From assembly GCF_026341825.1 (NCBI RefSeq), contig NZ_JAPENY010000002.1:1178001-1242000 (forward strand): 64,000 nucleotides of DNA. The letters are read 5' to 3'. Source of the stretch: Streptomyces sp. NBC_00620 (lineage in GTDB: Bacteria > Actinomycetota > Actinomycetes > Streptomycetales > Streptomycetaceae). Position 1 is the stretch's first letter, and every line of letters starts with the position of its first letter. Of the stretch, positions 1-9,108 are shown piece by piece. Below the pieces are notes generated by a model. The model did no database searches, was not told where the DNA came from, and saw only the letters and a program-made list of their open reading frames with translations. A program made the position numbers and the translations under genes.

Positions 1-39
1 TTCCAGGAGCGTCGCGCACCGTCGAAGGTGTCGCGGGCA

Positions 40-78
40 GCCCACCACCCTCCCGTTATCGGGAAACGGTCGGTGGGC
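40..78. terminator. Imperfect hairpin upstream of rpsD
   Basis: Outer arms GCCCACC (40-46) and GGTGGGC (72-78) enclose an inner stem TCCCG/CGGGA (51-55/60-64) with a TTAT loop. It could terminate the gene lying before the window or form part of the rpsD leader. Nothing here separates the two. Bases 79-213 hold no gene that I can support. Confidence 0.35.
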
Positions 79-213
79 CACTCGCGTGCTGCACGTATGT
101 GCCCAGTCCAGGGAGCGGCTGCCCAGCAGGTCCACACGGGCCCGCAGGGTTTCCCAGACTGCGGATGCGACCTCCCTTAACTCTGGTGAGCCGAAACCCA
201 GGAAAGAGAAGAA

Positions 214-828
214 GTGGCGAATCAGTCCCGCCCCAAGGTCAAGAAGTCGCGTGCCCTCGGCATCGCGCTGACCCCGAAGGCCGTCAAGTACTTCGAGGCC
301 CGCCCCTACCCGCCGGGCGAGCACGGCCGTGGCCGTAAGCAGAACTCGGACTACAAGGTCCGTCTGCTCGAGAAGCAGCGTCTGCGCGCGCAGTACGACG
401 TGTCCGAGCGCCAGCTCGTCCGCGCCTACGAGCGTGCCTCCAAGGTCCAGGGCAAGACCGGTGAGGCCCTGATCATCGAGCTCGAGCGCCGTCTCGACGC
501 GCTGGTCCTGCGTTCGGGCATCGCCCGCACGATCTACCAGGCCCGCCAGATGGTCGTCCACGGCCACATCGAGGTCAACGGTGGCAAGGTCGACAAGCCG
601 TCGTTCCGCGTCAAGCCCGACGACGTCGTCATGGTCCGCGAGCGCAGCCGCAGCAAGACGCTGTTCGAGGTCTCCCGCGCCGGTGGGTTCGCCCCCGACG
701 GCGAGACCCCGCGCTACCTCCAGGTGAACCTCGGCGCCCTGGCGTTCCGCCTGGACCGCGAGCCGAACCGCAAGGAGATCCCGGTGATCTGCGACGAGCA
801 GCTCGTCGTCGAGTACTACGCCCGCTGA
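214..828 (+). CDS. rpsD: 30S ribosomal protein S4
   Basis: This is S4 (204 aa), a primary 16S rRNA-binding protein that nucleates small-subunit assembly. The N-terminal part carries the S4 hallmark PYPPGEHG (residues 31-38). The S4 RNA-binding domain spans about 92-155 and includes [13 protein letters not shown] and [11 protein letters not shown]. The N-terminal zinc-binding cysteines of Cys-plus S4 proteins are absent; the only Cys is near the C-terminus (VICDEQ), so this is the zinc-free paralogue type. The GTG start at 214 follows AGGAAAGAGAAG and gives the conserved MANQSRPK beginning. It stands alone, convergent with the STAND gene 33 nt downstream and separate from the main ribosomal operons, as is usual in Streptomyces. 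Confidence 0.97.
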   Translation: MANQSRPKVKKSRALGIALTPKAVKYFEARPYPPGEHGRGRKQNSDYKVRLLEKQRLRAQYDVSERQLVRAYERASKVQGKTGEALIIELERRLDALVLRSGIARTIYQARQMVVHGHIEVNGGKVDKPSFRVKPDDVVMVRERSRSKTLFEVSRAGGFAPDGETPRYLQVNLGALAFRLDREPNRKEIPVICDEQLVVEYYAR

Positions 829-861
829 TCTTTCTCCAGCGGACGTAGCACCACCTGCGCG

Positions 862-3021
862 TCAGCCCGTCGTCTCCCCGCCCTTCGAGGTGGGCGAGAC
901 GGCGGGCTTCCGCATGTTCGGGGGCAGCCCGCGCGGCGCCGGCACCGCACCGAGCGGCCGGGCCCCGGCCCGCCCCAGTGCCCGCGCCACCGTCGCCTCC
1001 TGCCCGAGGCCCGCCCCTTCCCGTACGCACTCCTCGTACCGCTCGTCACCCAGCTGCTCCCGGGCACTCGCCTCGCACCGCTCGTGCGGGGCGTTGTAGT
1101 ACGCCGAGCCGAACAGCGGCAGACCCACCGACGGCCACATCCGGGACGCCGCCCCCTGCAGCAGCGCGGCCTCCGCCGGATCGCCCTCCTTCGCGGTGAT
1201 GAGCGCGAGCAGCTCGATCGCGAGGACCGTGCCGAGCAGATCGTTGAAGGCATGGCCGATGCCGATGCCCTCCTCCAGGAGATGCCGGGCCCGCGCCTGG
1301 TCGCCCCCGGCCTGGGCCCCGTACGCCAGGACGTACAAGGCGTACGCCAGTGCCCAGCGCTCCCCGTGGTCCTCACACACCCGGCGGACGTCCTCGCACA
1401 GCTTCACCGCACCCGGCAGATCCCCCTGGAACGCCAGGGCCATCGCCAGCTCGACCTGGCCCATCAGCACATTGCTGTTGAGCTCGCCGATCCGGTGGTA
1501 GCGGTCCAGTGCCGAGCGCAGCAGGGTTTCGGCGCGCGGCATGTCGTCCGTGACCAGGGCAAGGCAGCCGGTGCGGTGCTCGGCGTACGCCACTGCCGTG
1601 GGGTTGCCGGTACGGTCCGCCTCCTCGCGGCACTCCTGGAGCGCGGTCAGGGCGGGCACCATGTCGCCCTGCAGAACTGCCACATAGCCCAGCACCCACA
1701 GCGCCTTGAGCCGCGACTGATCACGGTCGCTGTCGAGTTCGACGCCGCGCTCCAGCCAGTGCCGCCCCTCCGAGAGCCGGCCGCAGCCGACCCAGTAGAA
1801 CCAGAGGGTGCCCGCGAGGTACTGGCCCAGATGCGCCTCACCCGGCTCGGTCAGGCAGTGCTCGAGTGCGCCGCGCAGATTCGGCAGCTCCGTCTCGACG
1901 CGTGCGGCGACCTCGCCCTGCCGCGGCGAGAACCAGTCCAGCTCGCACCAGGTGGCCAGGCCCATGTACCAGTCGCGGTGGCGACGCCGCAGCCGTGGCG
2001 CATCGCCCGTGGCCTCCAGCCAGTCGGCGCCGTACGCCCGGACCGTGTCCAGCATCCGGTAGCGCACGCCCGCCGCCGTCTCCTCGCGGGACAGCACGGA
2101 CTGGGCGAGCAGCTCGCCCAGCACGTCGAGTACGTCGTCGGTGTGCAGCCCTTCGCCGCTGCACACGTACTCGACGGCTTCCAGGTCGAACTGCCCCGCG
2201 AAGACCGACAGGCGTGACCACAGCAGCCGTTCCTCGCGTGTGCACAGTTCATGGCTCCAGCCGATCGCCGTACGCAGGGTCTGATGCCGTGGCAGCGCGT
2301 CGCGCCCGCCGCCCGTCAGCAACCGGAAGCGGTCCTCCAGGCGGGACAGCAACTGCGCGGGGGAGAGGGCGCTCAGCCGCCCCGCCGCCAGCTCGACGGC
2401 GAGCGGGATCCCGTCGAGGCGCCGGCACAGCTCCCGTACGTCGGACCGGTTGCCGTCGTCCAGCGCGAACCCGGGTACCCGCGCCGCCGCCCGGTTCTCG
2501 AACAGCTCCGCCGCCTCCGGCTCGGCCAGCGGCGCCAGCGGGAACAGCAACTCGCCCTCGACGTCCAGCGGCCTGCGCCCCACGGCCAGTACCCGCAGCC
2601 CCGGCGCACACCTCAGCAGCTCGGCCACCAGCGAGGCGCACACGTCCACCAGGTGCTCGAACCCGTCGAGGACCAGCAGGAGTTGGCGCTCGGCGAGATG
2701 GTCGGCAAGGACCTGGCGTGGCGGTTTCGACGTGTGATCCGTCAGGCTGAGGGCCTCGACCACCGCGTGCTCGACGAGTTCCGGCTCACGCACCGCGGAG
2801 AGTTCCACGCGCCAAGCCCCGTCGCGTACGTCGGCGCGTGCCGCGGCACGCGCCGCGAACCGTGACTTGCCGACGCCTCCCATGCCCGTCACGGTCACCA
2901 GGCGGGCCGTCTCCAGGGCCTCTGCGAGCCGCGCCAGTTCGGTCGAGCGGCCCACGAACGCGTTGAGTTCCAGGGGCAGATTGCCGAGCGGTGAACGGTC
3001 GGAGCGCTGAGAGCCTCGCAT
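862..3021 (-). CDS. STAND (NB-ARC) ATPase with TPR-like C-terminus
   Basis: A 719-aa AfsR/LuxR-type ATPase core. From the ATG at 3021 the protein begins almost directly with the LGNLPLELNAFVGR segment that normally links a DNA-binding or BTAD domain to the NTPase. Walker A is GMGGVGKS (about 46-53), Walker B is LLLVLD (about 115-120), and a GIPLAVELAAGRL motif follows. The C-terminal half is helical, with TPR-like repeats typical of ligand-sensing STAND proteins. No helix-turn-helix, BTAD or LuxR domain is visible at either end. An upstream in-frame start at 3060 would add only 13 residues and no domain. It converges on rpsD. The role is unknown: signalling ATPase, or a regulator that acts through a partner. 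Confidence 0.8.
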   Translation of the reverse strand: MRGSQRSDRSPLGNLPLELNAFVGRSTELARLAEALETARLVTVTGMGGVGKSRFAARAAARADVRDGAWRVELSAVREPELVEHAVVEALSLTDHTSKPPRQVLADHLAERQLLLVLDGFEHLVDVCASLVAELLRCAPGLRVLAVGRRPLDVEGELLFPLAPLAEPEAAELFENRAAARVPGFALDDGNRSDVRELCRRLDGIPLAVELAAGRLSALSPAQLLSRLEDRFRLLTGGGRDALPRHQTLRTAIGWSHELCTREERLLWSRLSVFAGQFDLEAVEYVCSGEGLHTDDVLDVLGELLAQSVLSREETAAGVRYRMLDTVRAYGADWLEATGDAPRLRRRHRDWYMGLATWCELDWFSPRQGEVAARVETELPNLRGALEHCLTEPGEAHLGQYLAGTLWFYWVGCGRLSEGRHWLERGVELDSDRDQSRLKALWVLGYVAVLQGDMVPALTALQECREEADRTGNPTAVAYAEHRTGCLALVTDDMPRAETLLRSALDRYHRIGELNSNVLMGQVELAMALAFQGDLPGAVKLCEDVRRVCEDHGERWALAYALYVLAYGAQAGGDQARARHLLEEGIGIGHAFNDLLGTVLAIELLALITAKEGDPAEAALLQGAASRMWPSVGLPLFGSAYYNAPHERCEASAREQLGDERYEECVREGAGLGQEATVARALGRAGARPLGAVPAPRGLPPNMRKPAVSPTSKGGETTG
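866..906. terminator. Bidirectional hairpin between rpsD and the STAND gene
   Basis: CCCGTCGTCTC and GAGACGGCGGG pair with one G-U wobble and a second inner CGCCC/GGGCG pairing around TTCGAGGT. It lies just past the rpsD stop and inside the last codons of the convergent STAND gene. It could end transcription from both sides. There is no U-tract, as is common in Streptomyces. Confidence 0.5.
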
Positions 3022-3191
3022 GGAACACGGAGCGTACTGACCCGTAAGCGGTCCGTACAATCGCTTCGCGCAACTCTGGCGCCGGGCGGCGGTAATGCGG
3101 TACGGACCGGCGGCCCCGGCGCGATAGGCTCGGGAAACTGAATTTTTGGTTTCCGATGTTCAATGCACGTATCAGGGAGCGGGTGCACACA

Positions 3192-3626
3192 GTGTCCGGT
3201 GGAGAGGTGGCCGGGATCCTGGTGGCCGTCTTCTGGGCGATCCTGGTCTCCTTTCTCGCCGTCGCGCTGGCGAGGCTGGCCCAGACGCTCAGGGCGACCA
3301 CCAAGCTCGTGGCGGACGTGACCGACCAGGCCGTCCCGCTGCTGGCCGACGCCTCCTCGGCGGTGCGCTCCGCACAGACCCAGATCGACCGCGTCGACGC
3401 CATCGCCTCGGACGTCCAGGAGGTCACGTCGAACGCGTCGGCGCTGTCCACCACGGTCGCCTCCACCTTCGGCGGCCCCCTGGTCAAGGTCGCGGCGTTC
3501 GGCTACGGCGTGCGCCGGGCCATCGGAGGCCGCCGTGAGAACGAGCCCCCCAAGGCGTCCCGACGTACCGTGATCGTGGGCCGCACCGTCCCGTCCGCAC
3601 GACGGGGAAAGCGGAAGAAGGACTGA
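3192..3626 (+). CDS. DUF948 family membrane-anchored protein
   Basis: A 144-aa protein with one N-terminal membrane segment (about residues 6-27, GILVAVFWAILVSFLAVALA) and then a helical stretch rich in Ala, Val, Asp and Thr, the pattern of the DUF948 family. The tail is basic and Arg/Lys-rich. The GTG start at 3192 lies 12 nt after AGGGAG (3174-3179); GTG at 3183 sits too close to that site and the ATG at 3156 lies upstream of it. It is followed 7 nt later by the DUF6167 gene and then alaS, so the three are probably one transcript. Function unknown. The family is often described as coiled-coil or methyl-accepting-like, but no catalytic motif is visible. Confidence 0.8.
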   Translation: MSGGEVAGILVAVFWAILVSFLAVALARLAQTLRATTKLVADVTDQAVPLLADASSAVRSAQTQIDRVDAIASDVQEVTSNASALSTTVASTFGGPLVKVAAFGYGVRRAIGGRRENEPPKASRRTVIVGRTVPSARRGKRKKD

Positions 3627-3633
3627 CGCAGCG

Positions 3634-3972
3634 ATGTTCCGCCGTACGTTCTGGTTCACCGCGGGCGCAGCCGCCGGTGTGTGGGCCACCACCAAAGTCA
3701 ATCGCAAGCTCAAGCAGCTGACCCCCGAAAGCCTCGCGGCGCAGGCCGCGAACAAGGCGATCGACGCGGGCCACCGGCTCAAGGACTTCGCGCTCGACGT
3801 CCGCGACGGAATGGTCCAGCGGGAGGCCGAACTCGACGAGGTGCTCGGCCTGAACGCACCCGTCGACCACGAACTCCCGGGCCAGCGACGCCACGCCGCG
3901 ATCGAGAACCGCAACAACCCGAAGTACGTCGAGAGGTCGACGTACTCGTACAACCGGAATGAGGACCACTGA
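3634..3972 (+). CDS. DUF6167 family small protein
   Basis: A 112-aa protein with a short hydrophobic N-terminus ([20 protein letters not shown]) that could be a membrane anchor, then a charged helical body and a Tyr/Asn-rich end. This small family is regularly found immediately before alaS in Streptomyces, from recall of family and context rather than a search. Its stop codon shares one base with the alaS start (TGATG), which implies translational coupling to alaS. No enzymatic motif is visible and no function can be assigned. Confidence 0.78.
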   Translation: MFRRTFWFTAGAAAGVWATTKVNRKLKQLTPESLAAQAANKAIDAGHRLKDFALDVRDGMVQREAELDEVLGLNAPVDHELPGQRRHAAIENRNNPKYVERSTYSYNRNEDH

Positions 3973-6644
3973 TGGAGTCGGCCGAGATTCGCCGCCGCTG
4001 GTTGAGCTTCTACGAGGAGCGCGGTCACACCGTCGTCCCCTCGGCGTCGCTCATCGCGGACGACCCGACTCTGCTCCTGGTCCCCGCGGGCATGGTCCCC
4101 TTCAAGCCGTACTTCCTCGGTGAGGTCAAGCCGCCGTGGTCGCGCGCCACCAGCGTGCAGAAGTGCGTACGCACCCCGGACATCGAAGAGGTCGGCAAGA
4201 CCACCCGGCACGGCACGTTCTTCCAGATGTGCGGCAACTTCTCCTTCGGCGACTACTTCAAGGAAGGCGCCATCACCTACGCCTGGGAGCTGCTCACCCT
4301 GCCCCAGGACAAGGGTGGTTACGGGCTCGACCCCGAGCGCCTGTGGATCACGGTCTACCTCGACGACGACGAGGCCGAGCAGATCTGGCGCGAGAAGATC
4401 GGCGTCCCCGCCGAGCGCATTCAGCGACTCGGCAAGAAGGACAACTACTGGTCCATGGGCGTACCCGGCCCCTGCGGCCCGTGTTCCGAGATCAACTACG
4501 ACCGCGGTCCGGAGTTCGGCGTCGAGGGCGGCCCGGCCGTCAACGACGAGCGGTACGTGGAGATCTGGAACCTGGTCTTCATGCAGTACGAGCGCGGCGA
4601 GGGCACCTCGAAGGAGGACTTCGAGATCCTCGGCGACCTGCCGAGCAAGAACATCGACACCGGCCTCGGCCTCGAGCGACTCGCCATGATTCTGCAGGAC
4701 GTGCAGAACCTGTACGAGATCGACACCTCCATGGCCGTCATCAGGAAGGCCACCGAGCTGACGGGCGTCGAGTACGGCGCCGGTCACGACTCCGACGTCT
4801 CCCTGCGCGTGGTCACCGACCACATGCGTACGTCCGTGATGCTCATCGGCGACGGTGTCTCGCCCGGCAACGAGGGGCGTGGCTATGTGCTGCGGCGCAT
4901 CATGCGCCGCGCCATCCGCAACATGCGGCTGCTCGGAGCCAGTGGCCCGGTCGTGCAGGACCTCGTCGACGTCGTGATCGAGATGATGGGCCAGCAGTAC
5001 CCGGAGCTGGTCTCCGACCGCAAGCGCATCGAGACCGTGGCCCTCGCCGAGGAGGCCGCCTTCGTCAAGACGCTGAGGGCCGGCACGAACATCCTCGACA
5101 CCGCCGTCACCGAGACCAAGGCCGCCGGCGGCAAGGTGCTGCCCGGCGACAAGGCCTTCCTGCTCCACGACACCTGGGGCTTCCCGATCGACCTCACCCT
5201 CGAAATGGCCGCCGAACAGGGCCTTTCGGTGGACGAGGACGGCTTCCGCCGCCTGATGAAGGAGCAGCGGGACAAGGCCAAGGCCGACGCCCGGTCCAAG
5301 AAGACCGGCCATGCCGACCTCGGTGCCTACCGCCAGATCGCCGACGCTGCCGGTGAGACCGACTTCATCGGATACGACCGCACCGAGGGCGAGTCGACGA
5401 TCGTCGGCATCCTGGTCGACGGTGCCTCGTCGCCCGCCGCCACCGAGGGCGACGAGGTCGAGATCGTCCTGGACCGCACGCCGTTCTACGCCGAGGGCGG
5501 CGGACAGATCGGCGACACCGGCCGCATCAGGCTCGACACCGGTGCCGTCATCGAGGTCCGCGACTGCCAGAAGCCGGTCCCGGGCGTGTACGTCCACAAG
5601 GGCGTCGTCCAGGTCGGCGAGGTCACGGTCGGCGCCAAGGCCCAGGCCTCCATCGACGCCCGCCGCCGCAAGGCCATCGCCCGCGCCCACTCGGCCACGC
5701 ACCTCACGCACCAGGCCCTGCGTGACGCCCTCGGCCCGACGGCCGCCCAGGCCGGTTCCGAGAACCAGCCCGGCCGTTTCCGCTTCGACTTCGGCTCCCC
5801 GTCCGCCGTACCGCACACGGTGATGACCGATGTCGAGCAGCAGATCAACGAGGTGCTCGCCCGCGACCTGGACGTGCACGCCGAGGTCCTGAGCCTCGAC
5901 GAGGCCAAGAAGCAGGGCGCCATCGCCGAGTTCGGCGAGAAGTACGGCGAGCGGGTCCGCGTCGTCACCATCGGCGACTTCTCCAAGGAGCTGTGCGGCG
6001 GCACGCACGTCCACAACACCGCCCAGCTCGGCCTGGTCAAGCTGCTCGGCGAGTCGTCCATCGGCTCCGGCGTGCGTCGCATCGAAGCCCTGGTCGGCGT
6101 GGACGCGTACAACTTCCTCGCCCGCGAGCACACGGTCGTCGCCCAGCTCCAGGAGCTGGTCAAGGGCCGTCCCGAGGAGCTTCCGGAGAAGATCTCCGCC
6201 ATGCTCGGCAAGCTGAAGGACGCCGAGAAGGAGATCGAGAAGTTCCGCGCGGAGAAGGTCCTCCAGGCCGCCGGCGGTCTCGTCGACTCCGCCAAGGACG
6301 TACACGGTGTCGCCCTCGTCACCGGCCAGGTCCCGGACGGCACCTCCGCCGACGACCTGCGCAAGCTGGTCCTCGACGTGCGCGGCCGCATCCAGGGCGG
6401 ACGGGCCGCCGTGGTCGCCCTCTTCACAACCGCCAACGGCAAGCCGCTCACGGTCATCGCCACCAACGAGGCCGCCCGCGAGCGCGGACTCAAGGCTGGC
6501 GATCTGGTCCGTACGGCCGCCAAGACCCTCGGCGGCGGCGGTGGCGGCAAGCCGGACGTCGCCCAGGGCGGCGGCCAGAACCCGGCCGCCATCGGTGAGG
6601 CCGTAGACGCGGTCGAGCGGCTCGTCGCCGAGACGGCCAAGTAG
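3972..6644 (+). CDS. alaS: Alanyl-tRNA synthetase
   Basis: Full-length (890 aa) class II synthetase that charges tRNA-Ala in the cytosol. The N-terminal catalytic domain starts with [18 protein letters not shown] and includes motif-2 and motif-3 regions ([29 protein letters not shown]). The editing domain carries the zinc and active-site residues HSATH (about 573-577) and CGGTHV (from about 675). The C-terminal domain ends in a Gly-rich segment [14 protein letters not shown], the DHHA1-type end. It overlaps the preceding small gene by one base and is followed 5 nt later by ruvX. No T-box-like leader was recognised; the gene appears to be expressed from the upstream transcript. Confidence 0.98.
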   Translation: MESAEIRRRWLSFYEERGHTVVPSASLIADDPTLLLVPAGMVPFKPYFLGEVKPPWSRATSVQKCVRTPDIEEVGKTTRHGTFFQMCGNFSFGDYFKEGAITYAWELLTLPQDKGGYGLDPERLWITVYLDDDEAEQIWREKIGVPAERIQRLGKKDNYWSMGVPGPCGPCSEINYDRGPEFGVEGGPAVNDERYVEIWNLVFMQYERGEGTSKEDFEILGDLPSKNIDTGLGLERLAMILQDVQNLYEIDTSMAVIRKATELTGVEYGAGHDSDVSLRVVTDHMRTSVMLIGDGVSPGNEGRGYVLRRIMRRAIRNMRLLGASGPVVQDLVDVVIEMMGQQYPELVSDRKRIETVALAEEAAFVKTLRAGTNILDTAVTETKAAGGKVLPGDKAFLLHDTWGFPIDLTLEMAAEQGLSVDEDGFRRLMKEQRDKAKADARSKKTGHADLGAYRQIADAAGETDFIGYDRTEGESTIVGILVDGASSPAATEGDEVEIVLDRTPFYAEGGGQIGDTGRIRLDTGAVIEVRDCQKPVPGVYVHKGVVQVGEVTVGAKAQASIDARRRKAIARAHSATHLTHQALRDALGPTAAQAGSENQPGRFRFDFGSPSAVPHTVMTDVEQQINEVLARDLDVHAEVLSLDEAKKQGAIAEFGEKYGERVRVVTIGDFSKELCGGTHVHNTAQLGLVKLLGESSIGSGVRRIEALVGVDAYNFLAREHTVVAQLQELVKGRPEELPEKISAMLGKLKDAEKEIEKFRAEKVLQAAGGLVDSAKDVHGVALVTGQVPDGTSADDLRKLVLDVRGRIQGGRAAVVALFTTANGKPLTVIATNEAARERGLKAGDLVRTAAKTLGGGGGGKPDVAQGGGQNPAAIGEAVDAVERLVAETAK

Positions 6645-6649
6645 GGCCT

Positions 6650-7120
6650 GTGGACATGCGCAGAGGACGTCGTCTCGCGATCGACGTCGGGGACGCCCGT
6701 ATCGGGGTCGCCTCGTGCGACCCCGACGGGATCCTCGCGACTCCGGTCGAGACGGTCCCGGGGCGCGATGTCCCCGCCGCACAGCGCCGGTTGAAGCAAC
6801 TCGTCGAGGAGTACGAACCCATCGAGGTGATCGTCGGCCTCCCTCGCTCCCTCAAGGGGGGCGAGGGCCCGGCCGCGGTCAAGGTCCGCGCCTTCGCCCA
6901 GGACCTCGCCCAGGGGATCGCGCCCATCGAGGTGCGGCTGGTGGACGAGCGGATGACCACGGTGACGGCCAGTCAGGGCCTGCGCGCCTCGGGTGTGAAG
7001 TCCAAGAAGGGCCGGTCCGTCATCGATCAGGCGGCCGCTGTGATTATCCTTCAGCAGGCCCTGGAGTCCGAACGGGTGTCGGGTAAATCTCCGGGCGAGG
7101 GCGTCGAAGTGGTCATCTGA
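6650..7120 (+). CDS. ruvX: Putative pre-16S rRNA nuclease / Holliday junction resolvase YqgF
   Basis: A 156-aa RNase H-like fold protein of the YqgF/RuvX family. It shows the N-terminal RRLAIDVGDARIGVA motif with the first catalytic Asp, EVIVGLPRSLKG in the middle, and VRLVDERMTT near the third acidic site. E. coli YqgF acts in maturing the 5' end of 16S rRNA; a Holliday junction role was proposed earlier. The GTG at 6650 is the listed start; the ATG at 6656 is an equally plausible one, two codons later. It lies 5 nt after alaS and upstream of mltG, a widely conserved arrangement. Confidence 0.93.
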   Translation: MDMRRGRRLAIDVGDARIGVASCDPDGILATPVETVPGRDVPAAQRRLKQLVEEYEPIEVIVGLPRSLKGGEGPAAVKVRAFAQDLAQGIAPIEVRLVDERMTTVTASQGLRASGVKSKKGRSVIDQAAAVIILQQALESERVSGKSPGEGVEVVI

Positions 7121-7245
7121 TCGCGATACGGTAACGTTCCGCGCGATGCGGCGGTGTTCGAACAGCCGCCGCACAGCAGAAGAGGCGGAACGGAGGCGGT
7201 GCCACAAGCGCCGTGTGGCCGCCGCCTCGCGGCTCTAGGGGATCA

Positions 7246-9108
7246 ATGACTGAGTATGGCCGGGGCCCAGGCTCCGAACCGTGGCATCCGGAGGACCCGT
7301 TGTTCGGGGACGACGGATGGGGAGGACAGGCCGACGACGGCCAGTCCCCCTACGGCGGCCAGCCGCAGCACTATCCGCAGCAGCCGCAACAACAGCAGCA
7401 CCAGCAGTACGGCGACTGGGCCACCGGTCAGCAGGGTGCGTACGGTCAGGAGCAGCAGCAGTATCAAGGCCAGGGTCACCAGCAGTTCCCTGGCCAGAGC
7501 CAGCAGCCCTACGGCGACCAGGCGCAGCAGCAGTACAACGGTCAAGGTCAGCAGCAGTACGGCGGTCAGGGCCAGCAGCAGTACAACGCTCAAGGCCAGC
7601 AGCAGTACGGCGGCCAGGGCCAGCAGCACTACACCGGTCAAGGGCAGCAGCCCTACGTCGACCAGGGGCAGCAGTACGGCGGGCAGGGCCAGCAGCAGTA
7701 CGACAACAGCGGCTGGGGCAACGGGGCGAACCAGCAGGTCCCCTATGCCGCCGACCCGGCCGACCCCTACGGGGGCCAGCCCGTCGCGTACGGCGGCGAG
7801 CAGCCCGACCAGTACGGGACCCCCGACGCCTATCCGCCCCCCGAGCCGCCGGCCCGCCGTCGTGCCGAGCCCGAGCCGAAGACCGACTGGGATCCCGGAC
7901 CCGACCAGGGCGAGCACGCCTTCTTCGCCGGGGGCGGTGACGATGACGACGACTCGGACGACGACGATCCGAAGGGCCGCGGCGGACGCGGTGACAAGAA
8001 GGGGCGCGGCGGCAAGGGCGGCAAGAAACGCCGCAGCGGGTGTGCCTGTCTGGTGGTCGTGCTGGTCTTCGGAGGCGGACTCGGCGGAGTCGGCTATTTC
8101 GGGTACCAGTTCTATCAGAATCGTTTCGGCGCGGCGCCCGACTATGCCGGGGACGGCACCAGTACGACCGTGAACGTCACCATTCCCAAGGGCTCCGGCG
8201 GGTATGCGATCGGGCAGGCATTGAAGAATGCCGGTGTCGTCAAGAGCGTCGACGCTTTTGTCGCCGCGCAGTCGCAGAATCCCAAGGGGAATTCCATCCA
8301 GGCGGGTGTCTACACGCTCAAGAAGGAAATGTCCGGGGAAAGCGCTGTCGCAATGATGCTCAGCCCCAGCAGCCGCGACAACCTGATCATTGCCGAAGGC
8401 AAGCGCAACGCCGAGATCTACGCGATGATCGACAAACGCCTCGAAATCAAGTCGGGCACGACCGAGGGAGTCGCCGACAAGGAATGGGAGACCCTCGGTC
8501 TTCCGGACTGGGCGAACACGGACAAGGACATCAAGGACCCGCTGGAAGGATTCCTCTACCCCTCCAGCTACGCGGTCTCCAAGGGCATGAAGCCCAAGGA
8601 CGTCCTGAAGCAGATGGTCGACCTCGCCAACGAGAAGTACACCGACTTCGGCCTCCAGTCGAAGGCCAAGGCGCTGGACCTGGAAAACCCGCTGCAGCTC
8701 CTCACGGTGGCGAGCCTCGTCCAGAAGGAAGGCAAGTACAAGCACGACTTCGAAAAGGTCGCGACGGTCGTCTACAACCGACTGAAGCCGAACAACACCG
8801 AGACCTACGGCCTGCTCGACTTCGACTCGACGGTCAATTACCTCAAGGGCGAATCCAAGTTGGCCACCGGTTCGGTCGACGAACTGCGGACGATCGACGA
8901 CCCGTACAACACGTACAAGATCAAGGGCCTGCCTCCCGGGCCCATCAGTAATCCCGGCGCAGAGGCGATCGAGGCCGCACTCAAGCCCGCCAAGGGAAAC
9001 TGGTACTACTTCGTGTCGGTCAGTGCGGACAAGACGCTCTTCGCCGAGACGAACGAAGAGCAGAACGCGAACCGTGAGAAGTATCTCGAGGAACTGAAGG
9101 ATCAATGA
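7246..9108 (+). CDS. mltG: Endolytic murein transglycosylase MltG with Gln-rich cytoplasmic region
   Basis: A 620-aa single-pass membrane enzyme of the YceG/MltG family, which cleaves nascent peptidoglycan glycan strands and so helps set their length. The first 260 residues are cytoplasmic and unusual: a Gln/Gly/Tyr octapeptide repeat (about 75-153), a Pro-rich stretch, an acidic run (DDDDDSDDDD) and then a basic K/R/G patch. A membrane segment follows at about 266-290. The extracellular part has a LysM-like segment and the catalytic domain with the conserved Glu in SLVQKEG (about 495) plus the ending GLPPGPISNPG. The ATG at 7246 is preferred over an upstream in-frame start at 7213. The stop overlaps the aroE start (ATGA). 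Confidence 0.93.
   Translation: MTEYGRGPGSEPWHPEDPLFGDDGWGGQADDGQSPYGGQPQHYPQQPQQQQHQQYGDWATGQQGAYGQEQQQYQGQGHQQFPGQSQQPYGDQAQQQYNGQGQQQYGGQGQQQYNAQGQQQYGGQGQQHYTGQGQQPYVDQGQQYGGQGQQQYDNSGWGNGANQQVPYAADPADPYGGQPVAYGGEQPDQYGTPDAYPPPEPPARRRAEPEPKTDWDPGPDQGEHAFFAGGGDDDDDSDDDDPKGRGGRGDKKGRGGKGGKKRRSGCACLVVVLVFGGGLGGVGYFGYQFYQNRFGAAPDYAGDGTSTTVNVTIPKGSGGYAIGQALKNAGVVKSVDAFVAAQSQNPKGNSIQAGVYTLKKEMSGESAVAMMLSPSSRDNLIIAEGKRNAEIYAMIDKRLEIKSGTTEGVADKEWETLGLPDWANTDKDIKDPLEGFLYPSSYAVSKGMKPKDVLKQMVDLANEKYTDFGLQSKAKALDLENPLQLLTVASLVQKEGKYKHDFEKVATVVYNRLKPNNTETYGLLDFDSTVNYLKGESKLATGSVDELRTIDDPYNTYKIKGLPPGPISNPGAEAIEAALKPAKGNWYYFVSVSADKTLFAETNEEQNANREKYLEELKDQ
7468..7704 (+). repeat. Ten-unit 24-bp tandem repeat inside mltG
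   Basis: Ten in-frame units, all 24 bp except one of 21 bp (7660-7680), begin at 7468, 7492, 7516, 7540, 7564, 7588, 7612, 7636, 7660 and 7681. Each encodes a variant of GQGQQQYX. Units differ mostly at third positions, so selection appears to keep the peptide. The array is a candidate for length variation between strains. Confidence 0.92.

Noticed and set aside
2895-6782. 1295-codon open frame on the minus strand opposite alaS
   Set aside because: It is the mirror of the alaS codon bias in GC-rich DNA. The translation has no family motifs, and alaS is certain.
7468-7704. Regular 24-bp repeats resembling a CRISPR-like array
   Set aside because: Units are contiguous without spacers and stay in frame in mltG; no cas gene is near.
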